A stretch of DNA of 64,000 bases, from positions 23,768-87,767 of the forward strand of contig NZ_JAMQGM010000011.1 of NCBI RefSeq assembly GCF_023703325.1, written 5' to 3'. The notes under the pieces are model-generated. The model did not search any database and was not told the DNA's origin. It was given only the letters and a program-made list of their open reading frames with translations. Both the position numbers and the translations under genes were made by a program. The stretch comes from Streptomyces meridianus. Lineage in GTDB: Bacteria > Actinomycetota > Actinomycetes > Streptomycetales > Streptomycetaceae. This document shows positions 32,969 through 41,825 of this stretch, in pieces. Within the stretch, counting starts at the first letter, position 1. Each line of letters begins with the position of its first letter.

Positions 32969-33811
32969 GTGGCCAAAGTTGTCCGCGCCGCACTCGTCCA
33001 GGCGACCTGGACCGGCGACACCGAGTCCATGATCGCGAAGCATGAGGAACACGCACGCGAGGCAGCGCGTCAGGGTGCCGAGGTGATCGGTTTCCAAGAG
33101 GTCTTCAACGCACCGTACTTCTGCCAGGTCCAGGAACCCGAGCACTACCGTTGGGCGGAGGCGGTGCCGGACGGACCGACCGTCCAGCGCATGCAGGCGC
33201 TGGCCCGCGAGACCGGCATGGTCATCGTCGTCCCTGTCTTCGAGATCGAGAAGCCCGGCTTCTACTACAACACCGCCGCAGTCATCGACGCCGACGGCAG
33301 TTACCTCGGGAAGTACCGCAAGCACCACATCCCGCAGGTCAAGGGGTTCTGGGAGAAGTACTACTTCAAGCCCGGAAACCTTGGCTGGCCCGTGTTCGAC
33401 ACCGCCGTCGGCCGTGTCGGCGTCTACATCTGCTACGACCGCCACTTCCCGGAGGGCTGGCGCGCCCTGGGCCTGGAAGGGGCACAGATCGTCTACAACC
33501 CCTCCGCCACCTCCCGCGGCCTGTCCGCCTACCTGTGGCAGCTGGAACAGCCCGCCGCGGCAGTCGCCAACGAGTACTTCATCGCCGCGATCAACCGCGT
33601 CGGCCAGGAGGAGTACGGCGACAACGACTTCTACGGCACGAGCTACTTCGTCGACCCGCGCGGTCAGTTCGTCGGTGACGTCGCCAGCGACAAGGAGGAG
33701 GAACTCGTCGTCCGCGACCTCGACTTCGACATGATCGACGAGGTCCGGCAGCAGTGGGCCTTCTACCGCGACCGCCGCCCGGAGGCGTACGACGGGCTGG
33801 TGCAGCCGTGA
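32969..33811 (+). CDS. Beta-ureidopropionase / N-carbamoyl amidohydrolase (nitrilase family)
   Basis: 280-residue carbon-nitrogen hydrolase. The nitrilase triad is E44 (GFQEVF), K118 (KYRKHH) and C155 (YICYDRHFPEGW). KHHIPQVKGFWEKYYFKPG is characteristic of N-carbamoyl-beta-alanine/N-carbamoyl amino acid hydrolases. Start at GTG 32969, with AAGGAG 9 nt upstream. The product is beta-alanine or beta-aminoisobutyrate, CO2 and ammonia, made from the ureido acid released by the dihydropyrimidinase two genes downstream. It is first of five tightly packed genes, and its stop overlaps the next start (GTGA). Confidence 0.88.
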   Translation: MAKVVRAALVQATWTGDTESMIAKHEEHAREAARQGAEVIGFQEVFNAPYFCQVQEPEHYRWAEAVPDGPTVQRMQALARETGMVIVVPVFEIEKPGFYYNTAAVIDADGSYLGKYRKHHIPQVKGFWEKYYFKPGNLGWPVFDTAVGRVGVYICYDRHFPEGWRALGLEGAQIVYNPSATSRGLSAYLWQLEQPAAAVANEYFIAAINRVGQEEYGDNDFYGTSYFVDPRGQFVGDVASDKEEELVVRDLDFDMIDEVRQQWAFYRDRRPEAYDGLVQP

Positions 33812-35142
33812 GCCTGCCGTCGTCGTCGCCCGGCCACCCCACGCTGTACGACCGGCACCGGACGGTGATGCCCGAGTGGCTTGCGCTCTACTACCGCGAG
33901 CCGCTCGAACTCACCCACGGCGAGGGGCGGCACGTCTGGGACGCCGAGGGCAGGCGCTACCTCGACTTCTTCGGCGGCATCCTCACCACGATGACCGCCC
34001 ACGCCCTGCCCGAGGTGACCAAGGCCGTCAGCGAGCAGGCCGGCCGGATCCTGCACACCTCGACGCTGTACCTCGATCGCCACATGGTGGAGCTTGCCGA
34101 ACGGATCGCCACCCTCTCCGGGATCCCCGACGCCCGCGTCTTCTTCACCACATCCGGCACCGAGGCGAACGACGCCGCGCTGCTGCTGGCCACGACGTAC
34201 CGCCGGTCCAACCAGATCCTGGCGATGCGCAACAGCTACCACGGGCGGTCGTTCTCCACGGTCGGCATCACCGGCAACGCCGGCTGGTCGCCCACGAGTC
34301 TGTCGCCGCTCCAGACCCTGTTCGTCCAGGGCGGCGTGCGGGACGCGGGTCCCTACGCGGCCCTGTCCGACGCGGAGTTCACCGACGCGTGTGTCGAGGA
34401 CCTCGAGGACATGCTCGCCCAGACCCACGGCAACGTCGCCGCGCTGATCGCCGAACCCGTCCAGGGCGTCGGCGGGTTCACCTCGGCGCCGGACGGGCTG
34501 TTCGCCGCGTTCCGTGAAGTCCTCGACCGTCACGGCATCCTGTGGATCAGCGACGAGGTGCAGACCGGCTGGGGACGCACCGGCGAGCACTTCTGGGGCT
34601 GGCAGGCGCACGCCGCCTCCGGGCCGCCCGACATGCTGACCTTCGCCAAGGGGATCGGCAACGGGATGTCCATCGGGGGTGTCGTGGCCCGTGCCGAGGT
34701 CATGAACTGCCTCGGCGCCAACTCCATCTCCACCTTCGGCGGCAGCCCCGTCACCATGGCTGCCGGCCTCGCCAACCTCAACTACCTGCTGGAGCACGAC
34801 CTCCAGGGCAATGCCAGGCGTGTCGGCGGTCTGCTCATCGAACGGCTGCGGGCGACCGCAGCCCGCCTGCCCGTCGTCCGTGAAGTCCGCGGCCGGGGAC
34901 TGATGATCGGCATCGAACTGGTCGCCGCGGACGGCTCCCCCTCGCCCGAGGCGGCCTCCCTCGCCCTCGAACACGCCCGCGAGCAGGGCCTGCTCATCGG
35001 CAAGGGCGGTCGGCACGGCAACACCCTGCGCATCGCGCCGCCGCTCTCCCTCAACATCGCCGAGGCCGAGGAGGGCACGGCAGCGCTGGAAGCCGCCCTG
35101 ACGCAGGTCCAGAACACCATCGGAGGAACGGAACAGCCATGA
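33808..35142 (+). CDS. Class III aminotransferase (beta-alanine/AGXT2-like)
   Basis: 444-residue PLP enzyme of the ornithine/omega-aminotransferase class. The PLP lysine is K281 (TFAKGIGNG), the ring-nitrogen aspartate is D249 (ISDEVQTGWGRTGE), and the phosphate loop is TTSGTEANDAA (about 114-124). NSYHGRS and EPVQGVGGF are also typical. The GTG start overlaps the ureidopropionase stop, so the genes are translationally coupled. In this operon it most plausibly removes the amino group of beta-alanine or 3-aminoisobutyrate with pyruvate or glyoxylate as acceptor. The exact acceptor is not decided by motifs. Confidence 0.88.
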   Translation: MSLPSSSPGHPTLYDRHRTVMPEWLALYYREPLELTHGEGRHVWDAEGRRYLDFFGGILTTMTAHALPEVTKAVSEQAGRILHTSTLYLDRHMVELAERIATLSGIPDARVFFTTSGTEANDAALLLATTYRRSNQILAMRNSYHGRSFSTVGITGNAGWSPTSLSPLQTLFVQGGVRDAGPYAALSDAEFTDACVEDLEDMLAQTHGNVAALIAEPVQGVGGFTSAPDGLFAAFREVLDRHGILWISDEVQTGWGRTGEHFWGWQAHAASGPPDMLTFAKGIGNGMSIGGVVARAEVMNCLGANSISTFGGSPVTMAAGLANLNYLLEHDLQGNARRVGGLLIERLRATAARLPVVREVRGRGLMIGIELVAADGSPSPEAASLALEHAREQGLLIGKGGRHGNTLRIAPPLSLNIAEAEEGTAALEAALTQVQNTIGGTEQP

Positions 35143-36536
35143 CCCGTACCGTCATCCGGGGCGGACTCGTCATCACCGCCGCCGACGAAACCCACGCCGA
35201 CGTCCTCGTCGAGGACGGCCGGATCGCCGCACTCGCCGCCCACGACAGCGCCTGCGCGCAGGGCTGGACCGCCGACCGCACGATCGACGCCACCGGCAAG
35301 TACGTGATCCCCGGCGGCGTGGACGCGCACACGCACATGGAACTGCCGTTCGGTGGCACCTTCGCCTCCGACACCTTCGAGACCGGCACCCGCGCCGCCG
35401 CCTGGGGCGGCACGACCACCATCGTCGACTTCGCGGTGCAGTCCAAGGGCGCGAGCCTGCGCGAGGGGCTCGACGCCTGGTACGCGAAGGCCGACGGCCA
35501 GTGCGCCGTCGACTACGCCTTCCACATGATCCTCTCCGACGTGAACGAGGGTTCACTCAAGGAGATGGACCGCCTGGTGGAGGAGGGCATCACCTCCTTC
35601 AAGCTGTTCATGGCCTACCCCGGCGTCTTCTACAGCGACGACGGGCAGATCCTGCGTGCCATGCAGCGCTCCGCCGACAACGGCGGACTGATCATGATGC
35701 ACGCCGAGAACGGCATCGCCATCGACGTCCTGGTCGAACAGGCCCTGGCCGCCGGACGCACCGACCCGCGCCACCACGGCGAGGTCCGCAAGGCGCTGCT
35801 GGAGGCCGAGGCCACCCACCGCGCCATCCAGCTGGCCCGGGTCGCCGGTGCGCCGCTCTACGTCGTGCACGTCTCGGCCGAGGAGGCCGTCGCCGAACTG
35901 ACCCAGGCGCGGGACAAGGGGCTCCCGGTGTTCGGCGAGACCTGCCCGCAGTACCTCTTCCTGTCCACCGACAACCTCGCCGAGCCGGACTTCGAAGGCG
36001 CCAAGTACGTGTGCAGCACGCCGCTTCGCCCCAAGGAGCACCAGGCGGCCCTCTGGCGCGGGTTGCGCACCGACGACCTCCAGGTGGTCTCGACCGACCA
36101 CTGCCCGTTCTGCTTCAACGGGCAGAAGGAGCTGGGCCGCGGCGACTTCTCGAAGATCCCCAACGGGATGCCGGGCGTCGAGCACCGGATGGACCTGCTG
36201 CACCAGGCGGTCGTCGACGGGCACATCTCCCGCCGCCGCTGGATCGACATCGCCTGCGCCGCCCCGGCGCGCATGTTCGGGCTGTACCCGAAGAAGGGCA
36301 CGGTCGCCCCGGGCGCCGACGCCGACATCGTCGTCTACGATCCGCACGCCGAGCAGATGCTGTCGGTCGACACGCACCACATGAACGTCGACTACTCCGC
36401 CTACGAGGGCAAGCGGATCACCGGCCGGGTCGAGACCGTGCTCTCGCGCGGCGAGGAGATCATCACCGACCGGACGTACACGGGGCGGGCCGGACATGGC
36501 CAGTACGTGCCCCGCGGCATCTGCCAGAACATCTGA
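35139..36536 (+). CDS. hydA: Dihydropyrimidinase / D-hydantoinase
   Basis: 465-residue zinc amidohydrolase opening the ring of 5,6-dihydropyrimidines or hydantoins. Metal ligands: DAHTHMELP (H64, H66), carboxylated lysine K155 in ITSFKLFMAYPG, HAENG, VVHVSAEEAV and STDHCPF. The C-terminal MNVDYSAYEGKRITGRVETVLSRGE is diagnostic of the hydantoinase subfamily. It begins in the aminotransferase stop (ATGA). Dihydrouracil hydrolase is the likely physiological activity given the ureidopropionase in the same operon. The symbol is the usual one; a pyd name would be equally valid. Confidence 0.93.
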   Translation: MTRTVIRGGLVITAADETHADVLVEDGRIAALAAHDSACAQGWTADRTIDATGKYVIPGGVDAHTHMELPFGGTFASDTFETGTRAAAWGGTTTIVDFAVQSKGASLREGLDAWYAKADGQCAVDYAFHMILSDVNEGSLKEMDRLVEEGITSFKLFMAYPGVFYSDDGQILRAMQRSADNGGLIMMHAENGIAIDVLVEQALAAGRTDPRHHGEVRKALLEAEATHRAIQLARVAGAPLYVVHVSAEEAVAELTQARDKGLPVFGETCPQYLFLSTDNLAEPDFEGAKYVCSTPLRPKEHQAALWRGLRTDDLQVVSTDHCPFCFNGQKELGRGDFSKIPNGMPGVEHRMDLLHQAVVDGHISRRRWIDIACAAPARMFGLYPKKGTVAPGADADIVVYDPHAEQMLSVDTHHMNVDYSAYEGKRITGRVETVLSRGEEIITDRTYTGRAGHGQYVPRGICQNI

Positions 36537-36551
36537 GAGCCGGGAGCGACC

Positions 36552-37562
36552 ATGGACTTCGGACTCGTCCTGCAGACCGATCCCCCCGCCTCCGGCGTGT
36601 TGGATCTGATGCGAAGAGCTGAACAGCAGGGATTCACCCACGGCTGGACGTTCGACTCCGCCGTGCTGTGGCAGGAGCCGTTCGTCATCTACAGCCGCAT
36701 CCTCGAGCACACCGAGCGGTTGATCGTCGGCCCGATGGTGACCAACCCGGGAACCCGCACCTGGGAGGTCACCGCCTCCACCTTCGCCACGCTCAACGAC
36801 ATGTACGGCAACCGCACCGTGTGCGGCATCGGCCGCGGCGACTCGGCGATGCGGGTGGCCGGGCGCAAGCCCAACACACTGGCCCGGCTCGGCGAGGCGA
36901 TGGGCGTCATCCGAGACCTCGCCGAGGGCCGGGAGGCCGTGGTCGACGGCAGGCCGCTGCGGATCCCCTGGATCAGCGACGGGAAGCTGCCGGTGTGGAT
37001 GGCGGCCTACGGCCCGAAGGCGCTCGCGCTGACCGGGCAGAAGGCCGACGGATTCATCCTCCAACTCGCCGACCCCTACCTGACGGAGTGGATGGTCAAG
37101 GCGGTGCGCCAGGCCGCCGCGGACGCGGGCCGGGACCCGGACTCGCTGACCATCTGCGTCGCCGCCCCCGCTTACGTCACCGACGGCACGGACGCGGGCC
37201 TGTCCCACGCCCGTGAGCAGTGCCGCTGGTTCGGCGGCATGGTCGGCAACCACGTCGCCGACCTCGTCAGCCGCTACGGCGAGCACTCCGACATGGTGCC
37301 CGAGGCCCTGACCGACTACATCAAGAAGCGTCAGGGCTACGACTACAGCCATCACGGACGGGCCGGCAATCCGTCCACCGACTTCGTGCCCGACGACATC
37401 GTCGACCGGTTCTGCCTGCTCGGCCCGGTCGAGGCGCACATCGAGAAACTGACGGCGCTGCGGGAGCTGGGCGTGGACCAGTTCGCGATCTACGCCATGC
37501 ACGACGCCAAGGAGTCGGTCGTCGACACCTACGGATCGAGCATCATTCCTGCGCTGAGTTGA
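36552..37562 (+). CDS. LLM-class F420-dependent oxidoreductase
   Basis: 336-residue luciferase-like TIM-barrel oxidoreductase. Characteristic segments are MDFGLVLQTDPP, GWTFDSAVLWQEPFVIYSRIL, IVGPMVTNPGTRTWEVTASTFATL, GIGRGDSAMRVAGRKP, LPVWMAAYGPKALALTGQKADGFILQ and CLLGPVEAHIEKL, which fit F420-dependent members rather than bacterial luciferase. It begins 15 bp after hydA and 7 bp before the transporter, clearly inside the operon. The operon contains no dihydropyrimidine dehydrogenase, so this enzyme is a candidate for a missing redox step; that role is inference. Confidence 0.82.
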   Translation: MDFGLVLQTDPPASGVLDLMRRAEQQGFTHGWTFDSAVLWQEPFVIYSRILEHTERLIVGPMVTNPGTRTWEVTASTFATLNDMYGNRTVCGIGRGDSAMRVAGRKPNTLARLGEAMGVIRDLAEGREAVVDGRPLRIPWISDGKLPVWMAAYGPKALALTGQKADGFILQLADPYLTEWMVKAVRQAAADAGRDPDSLTICVAAPAYVTDGTDAGLSHAREQCRWFGGMVGNHVADLVSRYGEHSDMVPEALTDYIKKRQGYDYSHHGRAGNPSTDFVPDDIVDRFCLLGPVEAHIEKLTALRELGVDQFAIYAMHDAKESVVDTYGSSIIPALS

Positions 37563-37569
37563 GGTGACG

Positions 37570-39108
37570 ATGACCGCGACAGTCCCGCCCCCACCGTCCG
37601 GCATACAGACCACACACCCTGACGGGCGGGTGGAACTCGCCGACGGCAGCACGCTGCCCGAGGGCCCCTTCGCCAACGGCGACCTGCAACCGGTGCCGGT
37701 CGCCGAACGACACTGGACCACGTACAACTTCACCGCACTGTGGGTCGGCATGGCTCACAACATCCCGTCCTGGACGCTGGCGTCGGGCCTGGTGGCGCTG
37801 GGCATGGACTGGAAGCAGGCCGTCTTCACGATCGCCCTGGCGAACGTGATCGTCCTGCTGCCCATGCTGCTCACCGGGCACGCCGGCCCGAAGTACGGCA
37901 TCCCGTTCCCGGTGCTCGCCCGAGCCTCCTTCGGGCTGCGCGGCGCCAACCTGCCCGCGCTCATCCGGGCCGCCGTCGCCTGCGCCTGGTTCGGCATCCA
38001 GACCTGGATCGGCGGACAGGGCATCTACATCCTGCTCGGCAAGCTCTTCGGCGGCGGCTGGGAGAAGGCCACGGCGATCGGCGGCTACCCGTGGACCCTG
38101 TGGCTCTGCTTCGTCGTCTTCTGGGCACTCGAACTGGCCATCATCTACCGCGGAATGGAGACCCTGCGGCGCTTCGAGAACTGGGCTGCGCCCTTCGTGC
38201 TCGTCGGCGCGGTCGTCCTGCTGGTGTGGATCGCCGCCAAGGCGGGCGGCTTCGGCCCGCTGCTGCACGAGCCCTCGAAGCTCGGCTGGGGACCGGAGTT
38301 CTGGACGGTCTTCTTCCCGGCGCTCATGGGCATGATCGGGTTCTGGGCGACGCTGTCGCTCAACATTCCGGACTTCACCCGCTTCGGCAAGGGCCAGCGG
38401 GCCCAGGTGTGGGGCCAGACGCTCGGACTGCCCACCACCATGACGGCCTTCGCGCTGCTCTCCGTCCTCGTGACATCCGGTTCGCAGGTCGTCTACGGCG
38501 AGGCGCTGTGGGACCCGGTGGCGCTGGCGGGGAAGACTGACAACGCCTTCGGTCTGCTGTTCGCCCTGGTCACCGTGCTCATCGCGACGATCTCCGTGAA
38601 CGTCGCCGCGAATGTCGTTTCACCGGCCTATGACCTCGCCAACCTGGCGCCGAAGCTCATCAACTTCCGCACCGGCGCGCTGATCACCGGCATCGTCGGC
38701 GTGATCATCTTTCCGTGGAAGCTGATCGCGACACCGGAGCTGTACATCTTCACCTGGCTCGGCGTCGTCGGCGGGCTGCTCGGCACGGTGGCCGGCATCC
38801 TCATCGCGGACTACTGGCTGGTCCGCCGGACGGTCCTGGACCTCGCGGACCTGTACCGTCCGGGTGGCCGCTACTGGTACGCGGCGGGGTGGAACTGGCG
38901 GGCGCTCGTGGCGTTCGGCGTCGGCAGCCTGCTGGCGGTGGGCGGCTCGCACTCCGCGCCCGGCAAGGGGCCGTTCCCGGAGGACGGACTGATCCCCGCG
39001 CTCCGGCCGCTGGCCGACTACGGCTGGGCGATCGGCCTGGCGAGCGCCCTGCTGGTCTACACGGCCCTGATGCTGCCGGGGAGGAGAGCGACGGATCGGC
39101 GCGGGTGA
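37570..39108 (+). CDS. NCS1-family nucleobase/hydantoin transporter
   Basis: 512-residue secondary transporter with about 12 hydrophobic segments, from the NCS1 family (Mhp1, PucI, CodB). The ATG at 37570 has GAGGTG 3 nt before it; a GTG two codons earlier is less likely. Family motifs: NFTALWVGMAHNIPSWTLASGL, GPKYGIPFPVLARASFG, CAWFGIQTWIGGQGIY, FWATLSLNIPDFTRF and SPAYDLANLAP. It is the last gene of the operon and should import uracil, dihydrouracil, allantoin or hydantoin with sodium or protons. Confidence 0.92.
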   Translation: MTATVPPPPSGIQTTHPDGRVELADGSTLPEGPFANGDLQPVPVAERHWTTYNFTALWVGMAHNIPSWTLASGLVALGMDWKQAVFTIALANVIVLLPMLLTGHAGPKYGIPFPVLARASFGLRGANLPALIRAAVACAWFGIQTWIGGQGIYILLGKLFGGGWEKATAIGGYPWTLWLCFVVFWALELAIIYRGMETLRRFENWAAPFVLVGAVVLLVWIAAKAGGFGPLLHEPSKLGWGPEFWTVFFPALMGMIGFWATLSLNIPDFTRFGKGQRAQVWGQTLGLPTTMTAFALLSVLVTSGSQVVYGEALWDPVALAGKTDNAFGLLFALVTVLIATISVNVAANVVSPAYDLANLAPKLINFRTGALITGIVGVIIFPWKLIATPELYIFTWLGVVGGLLGTVAGILIADYWLVRRTVLDLADLYRPGGRYWYAAGWNWRALVAFGVGSLLAVGGSHSAPGKGPFPEDGLIPALRPLADYGWAIGLASALLVYTALMLPGRRATDRRG

Positions 39109-39110
39109 AC

Positions 39111-39153
39111 GCGGTCCGGCGGAGGCGGACTCGGCGCGCCTCCACCGGACCGC
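39111..39153. terminator. Bidirectional hairpin terminator
   Basis: GCGGTCCGG (39111-39119) pairs with CCGGACCGC (39145-39153) and, past a one-base mismatch, GGAGGCG (39121-39127) with CGCCTCC (39137-39143). The loop is 9 nt. It lies 2 bp after the NCS1 stop and separates it from the convergent monooxygenase gene. Confidence 0.8.
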
Positions 39154-39225
39154 ATCCGGTGTCCCGAGCCGGACCACCCTGCCCGGGCCGAGGCAGCCCA
39201 TCGCTTTCGGCGCCGCGAACAGGAC

Positions 39226-40335
39226 CTATCCGTCCAGCGCCAGCGCGTTCTTGGCGTGCGCGACGGATGCCTCGGCGGCGGGTCCACCCGGGTTCTCCGT
39301 GGCCAGGGCCTGGTTGAGGTCGACGAACGGTCGCATCCGCCGCTCGTAGTGGGAGAACGCGGCTGGGTGATCGCCGCGGGCCTGGGCGAGACAGGCGGCC
39401 GGCACGTAGGCGCCCACGAGGGCGAGGCTGGTGCCCTGCCCGGAGAGGGGAGAGGGGCAATGGGCGGCGTCTCCGAGGAGGGCCACCCTGCCCCGCGACC
39501 AGTGGTCCATCCGGATCTGGGCCATGGCGTCGCAGTAGAAGTCCGCTGCGTCGTGGGCGGCCTCGGCCAGGCGAGTTCCTTCCCATTTCAAGGAGGCGAG
39601 CCTGTCCGCGACAAGTTTCCGAAGGGCCCCGTTGCCGTTGAGGCCATGACCGAGCGGCCCGGACTGGAAGCCGAAGGCGATCCTGAGTTCGCTGTTGTCG
39701 CGAACGGGCATGATGCCGAATCCCGCGTCGCCGTCGCGCAGCCACAGCTGCCAGTGGTCCAGCGCGAGGAAGTTGTCCGCGCTGAACACGGACAGGTAGC
39801 TGCCCAGGTGACGGACGAACGGCTCCTCGGGGCCGAACCTCAGGCGCCGGACCGTCGAGTGGAGGCCGTCGGCCCCGATCACCAGGTCGTAGGTGCGGGG
39901 CGCCCCGTGGGCGAAGGAGACGTGAACGCCGGTCCTGTCCTCGTCGAGCGCAGTGATGCTGTCGTCGAAGAGGTACTCGACGTCGGTGCGTGTGTGTTCG
40001 TACACCATCCGCACCAGGTCCTCGCGCAGCAGCTCGATGTCGTCGCTGTCGAGCCGGCCGCTGCTGAAGGTGGCCTCGGTGGAGCGATCGATCTCGTGGC
40101 CTTCGGGGTCGAGGATCGACATGCCGCGCATCCGGGTGCGCGCGTCTCGTGCGGGGGCCAGCAGGCCCATCCGCTCCACGACGTCGAGCGCGACGCCGCG
40201 AATGTCCACGGCCTGGCCGCCAGGGCGCGGGCCCGGGGCGCGTTCGATGACGGTGGCCTCGCATCCGTGGTGTCGAAGCCAGTAGGCGAGCACGGGTCCG
40301 GCGATTCCGCCACCGGAGATGAGAACGGTCTGCAT
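39226..40335 (-). CDS. FAD-dependent monooxygenase (PHBH/TetX-like)
   Basis: 369-residue single-component flavin hydroxylase. The dinucleotide-binding motif VLISGGGIAGPVLAYWLR is at 4-21, the GD-type motif is YDLVIGADGLHSTVRR, and the second FAD motif is GRVALLGDAAHCPSPLSGQGTSLAL. GGQAVDIRGVALDVVERMGL is shared with tetracycline- and rifamycin-modifying relatives. The ATG at 40335 has GGAGGAG 9 nt before it. It is divergent from a GntR-TetR fusion regulator across a 159-bp region full of operator-like repeats, suggesting substrate-inducible expression. Substrate unknown; an antibiotic or aromatic compound is possible. Confidence 0.87.
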   Translation of the reverse strand: MQTVLISGGGIAGPVLAYWLRHHGCEATVIERAPGPRPGGQAVDIRGVALDVVERMGLLAPARDARTRMRGMSILDPEGHEIDRSTEATFSSGRLDSDDIELLREDLVRMVYEHTRTDVEYLFDDSITALDEDRTGVHVSFAHGAPRTYDLVIGADGLHSTVRRLRFGPEEPFVRHLGSYLSVFSADNFLALDHWQLWLRDGDAGFGIMPVRDNSELRIAFGFQSGPLGHGLNGNGALRKLVADRLASLKWEGTRLAEAAHDAADFYCDAMAQIRMDHWSRGRVALLGDAAHCPSPLSGQGTSLALVGAYVPAACLAQARGDHPAAFSHYERRMRPFVDLNQALATENPGGPAAEASVAHAKNALALDG

Positions 40336-40356
40336 GGCGAACTCCTCCAATACGCT

Positions 40357-40397
40357 GTACGCATCCTGAACGTACGATGTACGCACGGCCCTCTCAA
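40357..40397 (-). promoter_or_regulatory. Monooxygenase promoter with GTACGCA direct repeat and CGTAC dyad
   Basis: On the minus strand TTGAGA (40392-40397) and TACGTT (40369-40374) are 17 bp apart. A perfect dyad CGTAC-GAT-GTACG (40371-40383) overlaps the -10. GTACGCA occurs at 40357-40363 and 40379-40385, exactly 22 bp apart (two helical turns). The dyad is in position to occlude RNA polymerase. Confidence 0.6.
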
Positions 40398-40414
40398 GTG
40401 GTCGAAGACAAGCT

Positions 40415-40428
40415 CTGTACTAGGGCAG
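40415..40428. promoter_or_regulatory. Operator copy 1 (CTGTACTAGGGCAG)
   Basis: A 14-bp imperfect palindrome of pattern CTGNACTAGNNCAG, 80 bp upstream of the regulator start. It is the weaker of two copies spaced 47 bp apart; the better one is at 40462-40475. Confidence 0.55.
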
Positions 40429-40461
40429 TTGTCCTCTGTGCGGCATCCCCGCCGATAGGCT

Positions 40462-40475
40462 CTGCACTAGTACAG
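40462..40475. promoter_or_regulatory. Operator copy 2 (CTGCACTAGTACAG)
   Basis: A near-perfect 14-bp palindrome (one mismatched pair) directly after the -10-like TAGGCT (40456-40461) and ending 19 bp before the regulator ATG. CTNGTAC-type dyads are typical targets of GntR winged helices, so autorepression by the adjacent regulator is likely. Confidence 0.6.
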
Positions 40476-40494
40476 GACAGGAAGGCGTGAAGGT

Positions 40495-41520
40495 ATGACG
40501 AAGCTCACAAATGCGTCCGGTCGGCCGCCCTATCTGCGCATCGTTGCCGAGATCCGCCGCCGGATCGAGGACGGGGAACTGGGTCCTGGAGACCGGGTGC
40601 CCTCGACCCGCCGTATCGCCGGGGAGTGGGGTGTCGCGCTCGCCACCGCCACCAAGGCCCTGAGCACCCTTCGCCTCGAGGGGCTTGTCGAGACCCGCCC
40701 CCGAGTGGGCACCGTTGTCGCCGGATCCACTCCCGCAACGCAGCCCCGCAGGCAGATGCTGTCCGCTCCGTCCTCCGAGCAGGAGCTGACCCTCGATCGC
40801 ATCGTCCGTACGGCCGTCGAGATCGCTGACACCGAAGGGCTGTCCGCCCTGTCCATGCGTGGCGTCGCGGCACGACTCGGCGTTGCCGCCATGTCGCCCT
40901 ATCGGTACGTCCCCAGCAAGGACGACCTCGTCCTGCTGATGGCCGATGCCGCGTTCGGTGAAGAGACGTATCCCGCCGATGCGCCGGAGGGGTGGCGCTC
41001 CCGCATCGAGCTTGCCGCTCGGACCCTCTGGACCCTGTACCGCAGGCACCCGTGGTTGGCCCAACTCGGCTCTCTCAGCCGCCCGTTGCTCGTGCCCAAT
41101 CTGATGCGTCACGGTGAACGGATGTTGAGTGCCCTCGACGGTCACGGCCTGGATCCCACCACCCTGTTCGACGCGTACGTCCTGATCTACAGCCATGTCC
41201 AGGGCCTGGCAGTGCATCTGGAATGGGAAGCACACGCCCAAGCCTCCACAGGACAGTCGGAAGACCAGTGGATGGACAGCCGGGCCCCCGTCCTGCGCGA
41301 ACTGGCGCAGTCCGGCCGCTTCCCCACTTTCGCCAAGGTGCTGGCAGCCTTCGATGACGGCTATGACCTGTGTTTCGACGCGCTCTTCGAATCCGGGCTC
41401 ACAGCACTTCTCGACGGCCTGACCCCCCTCGTCGAAGGCCGGGCTGCCATCAGGCGGTACTCCGACCGCACGCGTCGTCCCGCCGTCCCCGACCGGGCTG
41501 CGGATCGACCGGTTCGATGA
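40495..41520 (+). CDS. GntR-TetR dual-HTH fusion regulator
   Basis: 341-residue regulator with two DNA-binding domains in tandem. A GntR winged helix occupies about 12-78 (PPYLRIVAEIRRRIEDGELGPGDRVPSTRRIAGEWGVALATATKAL..VGTVVAG pattern). A TetR N-terminal domain follows at about 100-150 (LDRIVRTAVEIADTEGLSALSMRGVAARLGV ... RYVPSKDDLVLLMADAAF), then a TetR C-terminal ligand domain at about 160-315. The architecture recurs in actinobacteria, but few members have been studied. It is divergent from an FAD monooxygenase and probably represses it and itself. The ATG at 40495 follows GGAAGGCGTGAAGGT. Confidence 0.88.
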   Translation: MTKLTNASGRPPYLRIVAEIRRRIEDGELGPGDRVPSTRRIAGEWGVALATATKALSTLRLEGLVETRPRVGTVVAGSTPATQPRRQMLSAPSSEQELTLDRIVRTAVEIADTEGLSALSMRGVAARLGVAAMSPYRYVPSKDDLVLLMADAAFGEETYPADAPEGWRSRIELAARTLWTLYRRHPWLAQLGSLSRPLLVPNLMRHGERMLSALDGHGLDPTTLFDAYVLIYSHVQGLAVHLEWEAHAQASTGQSEDQWMDSRAPVLRELAQSGRFPTFAKVLAAFDDGYDLCFDALFESGLTALLDGLTPLVEGRAAIRRYSDRTRRPAVPDRAADRPVR

Positions 41521-41825
41521 CGCGGGCGCCGTCGAAGCCGAAGCCGAAGCCGTGCATCTGAGCAGGTGCAGGCGGCGGGGGCTGAGCAGGCGATGTCGTT
41601 GTCGCGTGAACGATGCCGTGGACTGACGATGCGCGCACGGCGGGCATCCGGGGCGGAGCCGGAAGGCGTCCTCGCGAACGGGGGACCGAAGGTTCCGAGG
41701 GTTGCACGGCGGGATGCCCTGGTGACGGGCCGGGGAGGGACACGTACCCTCCGCCGTACGTGCGGCTCCTGCGGCAGCGGCGGCCGTACAGTCGCCGGAC
41801 CGGCGCCCCACGGCGAGGAGCACGT
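41521..41825. other. 305-bp intergenic region upstream of the second GGT
   Basis: No gene or convincing promoter is visible. The only notable item is a short tandem (GAAGCC)3 at 41534-41551, just after the regulator stop. Confidence 0.5.

Noticed and set aside
35553..37751. 732-codon open frame on the minus strand
   Set aside because: Antisense shadow of hydA and the F420-dependent oxidoreductase caused by high GC; no recognisable domain.
41534..41551. (GAAGCC)3 tandem repeat
   Set aside because: Only three units, just downstream of the regulator stop; too short to interpret.
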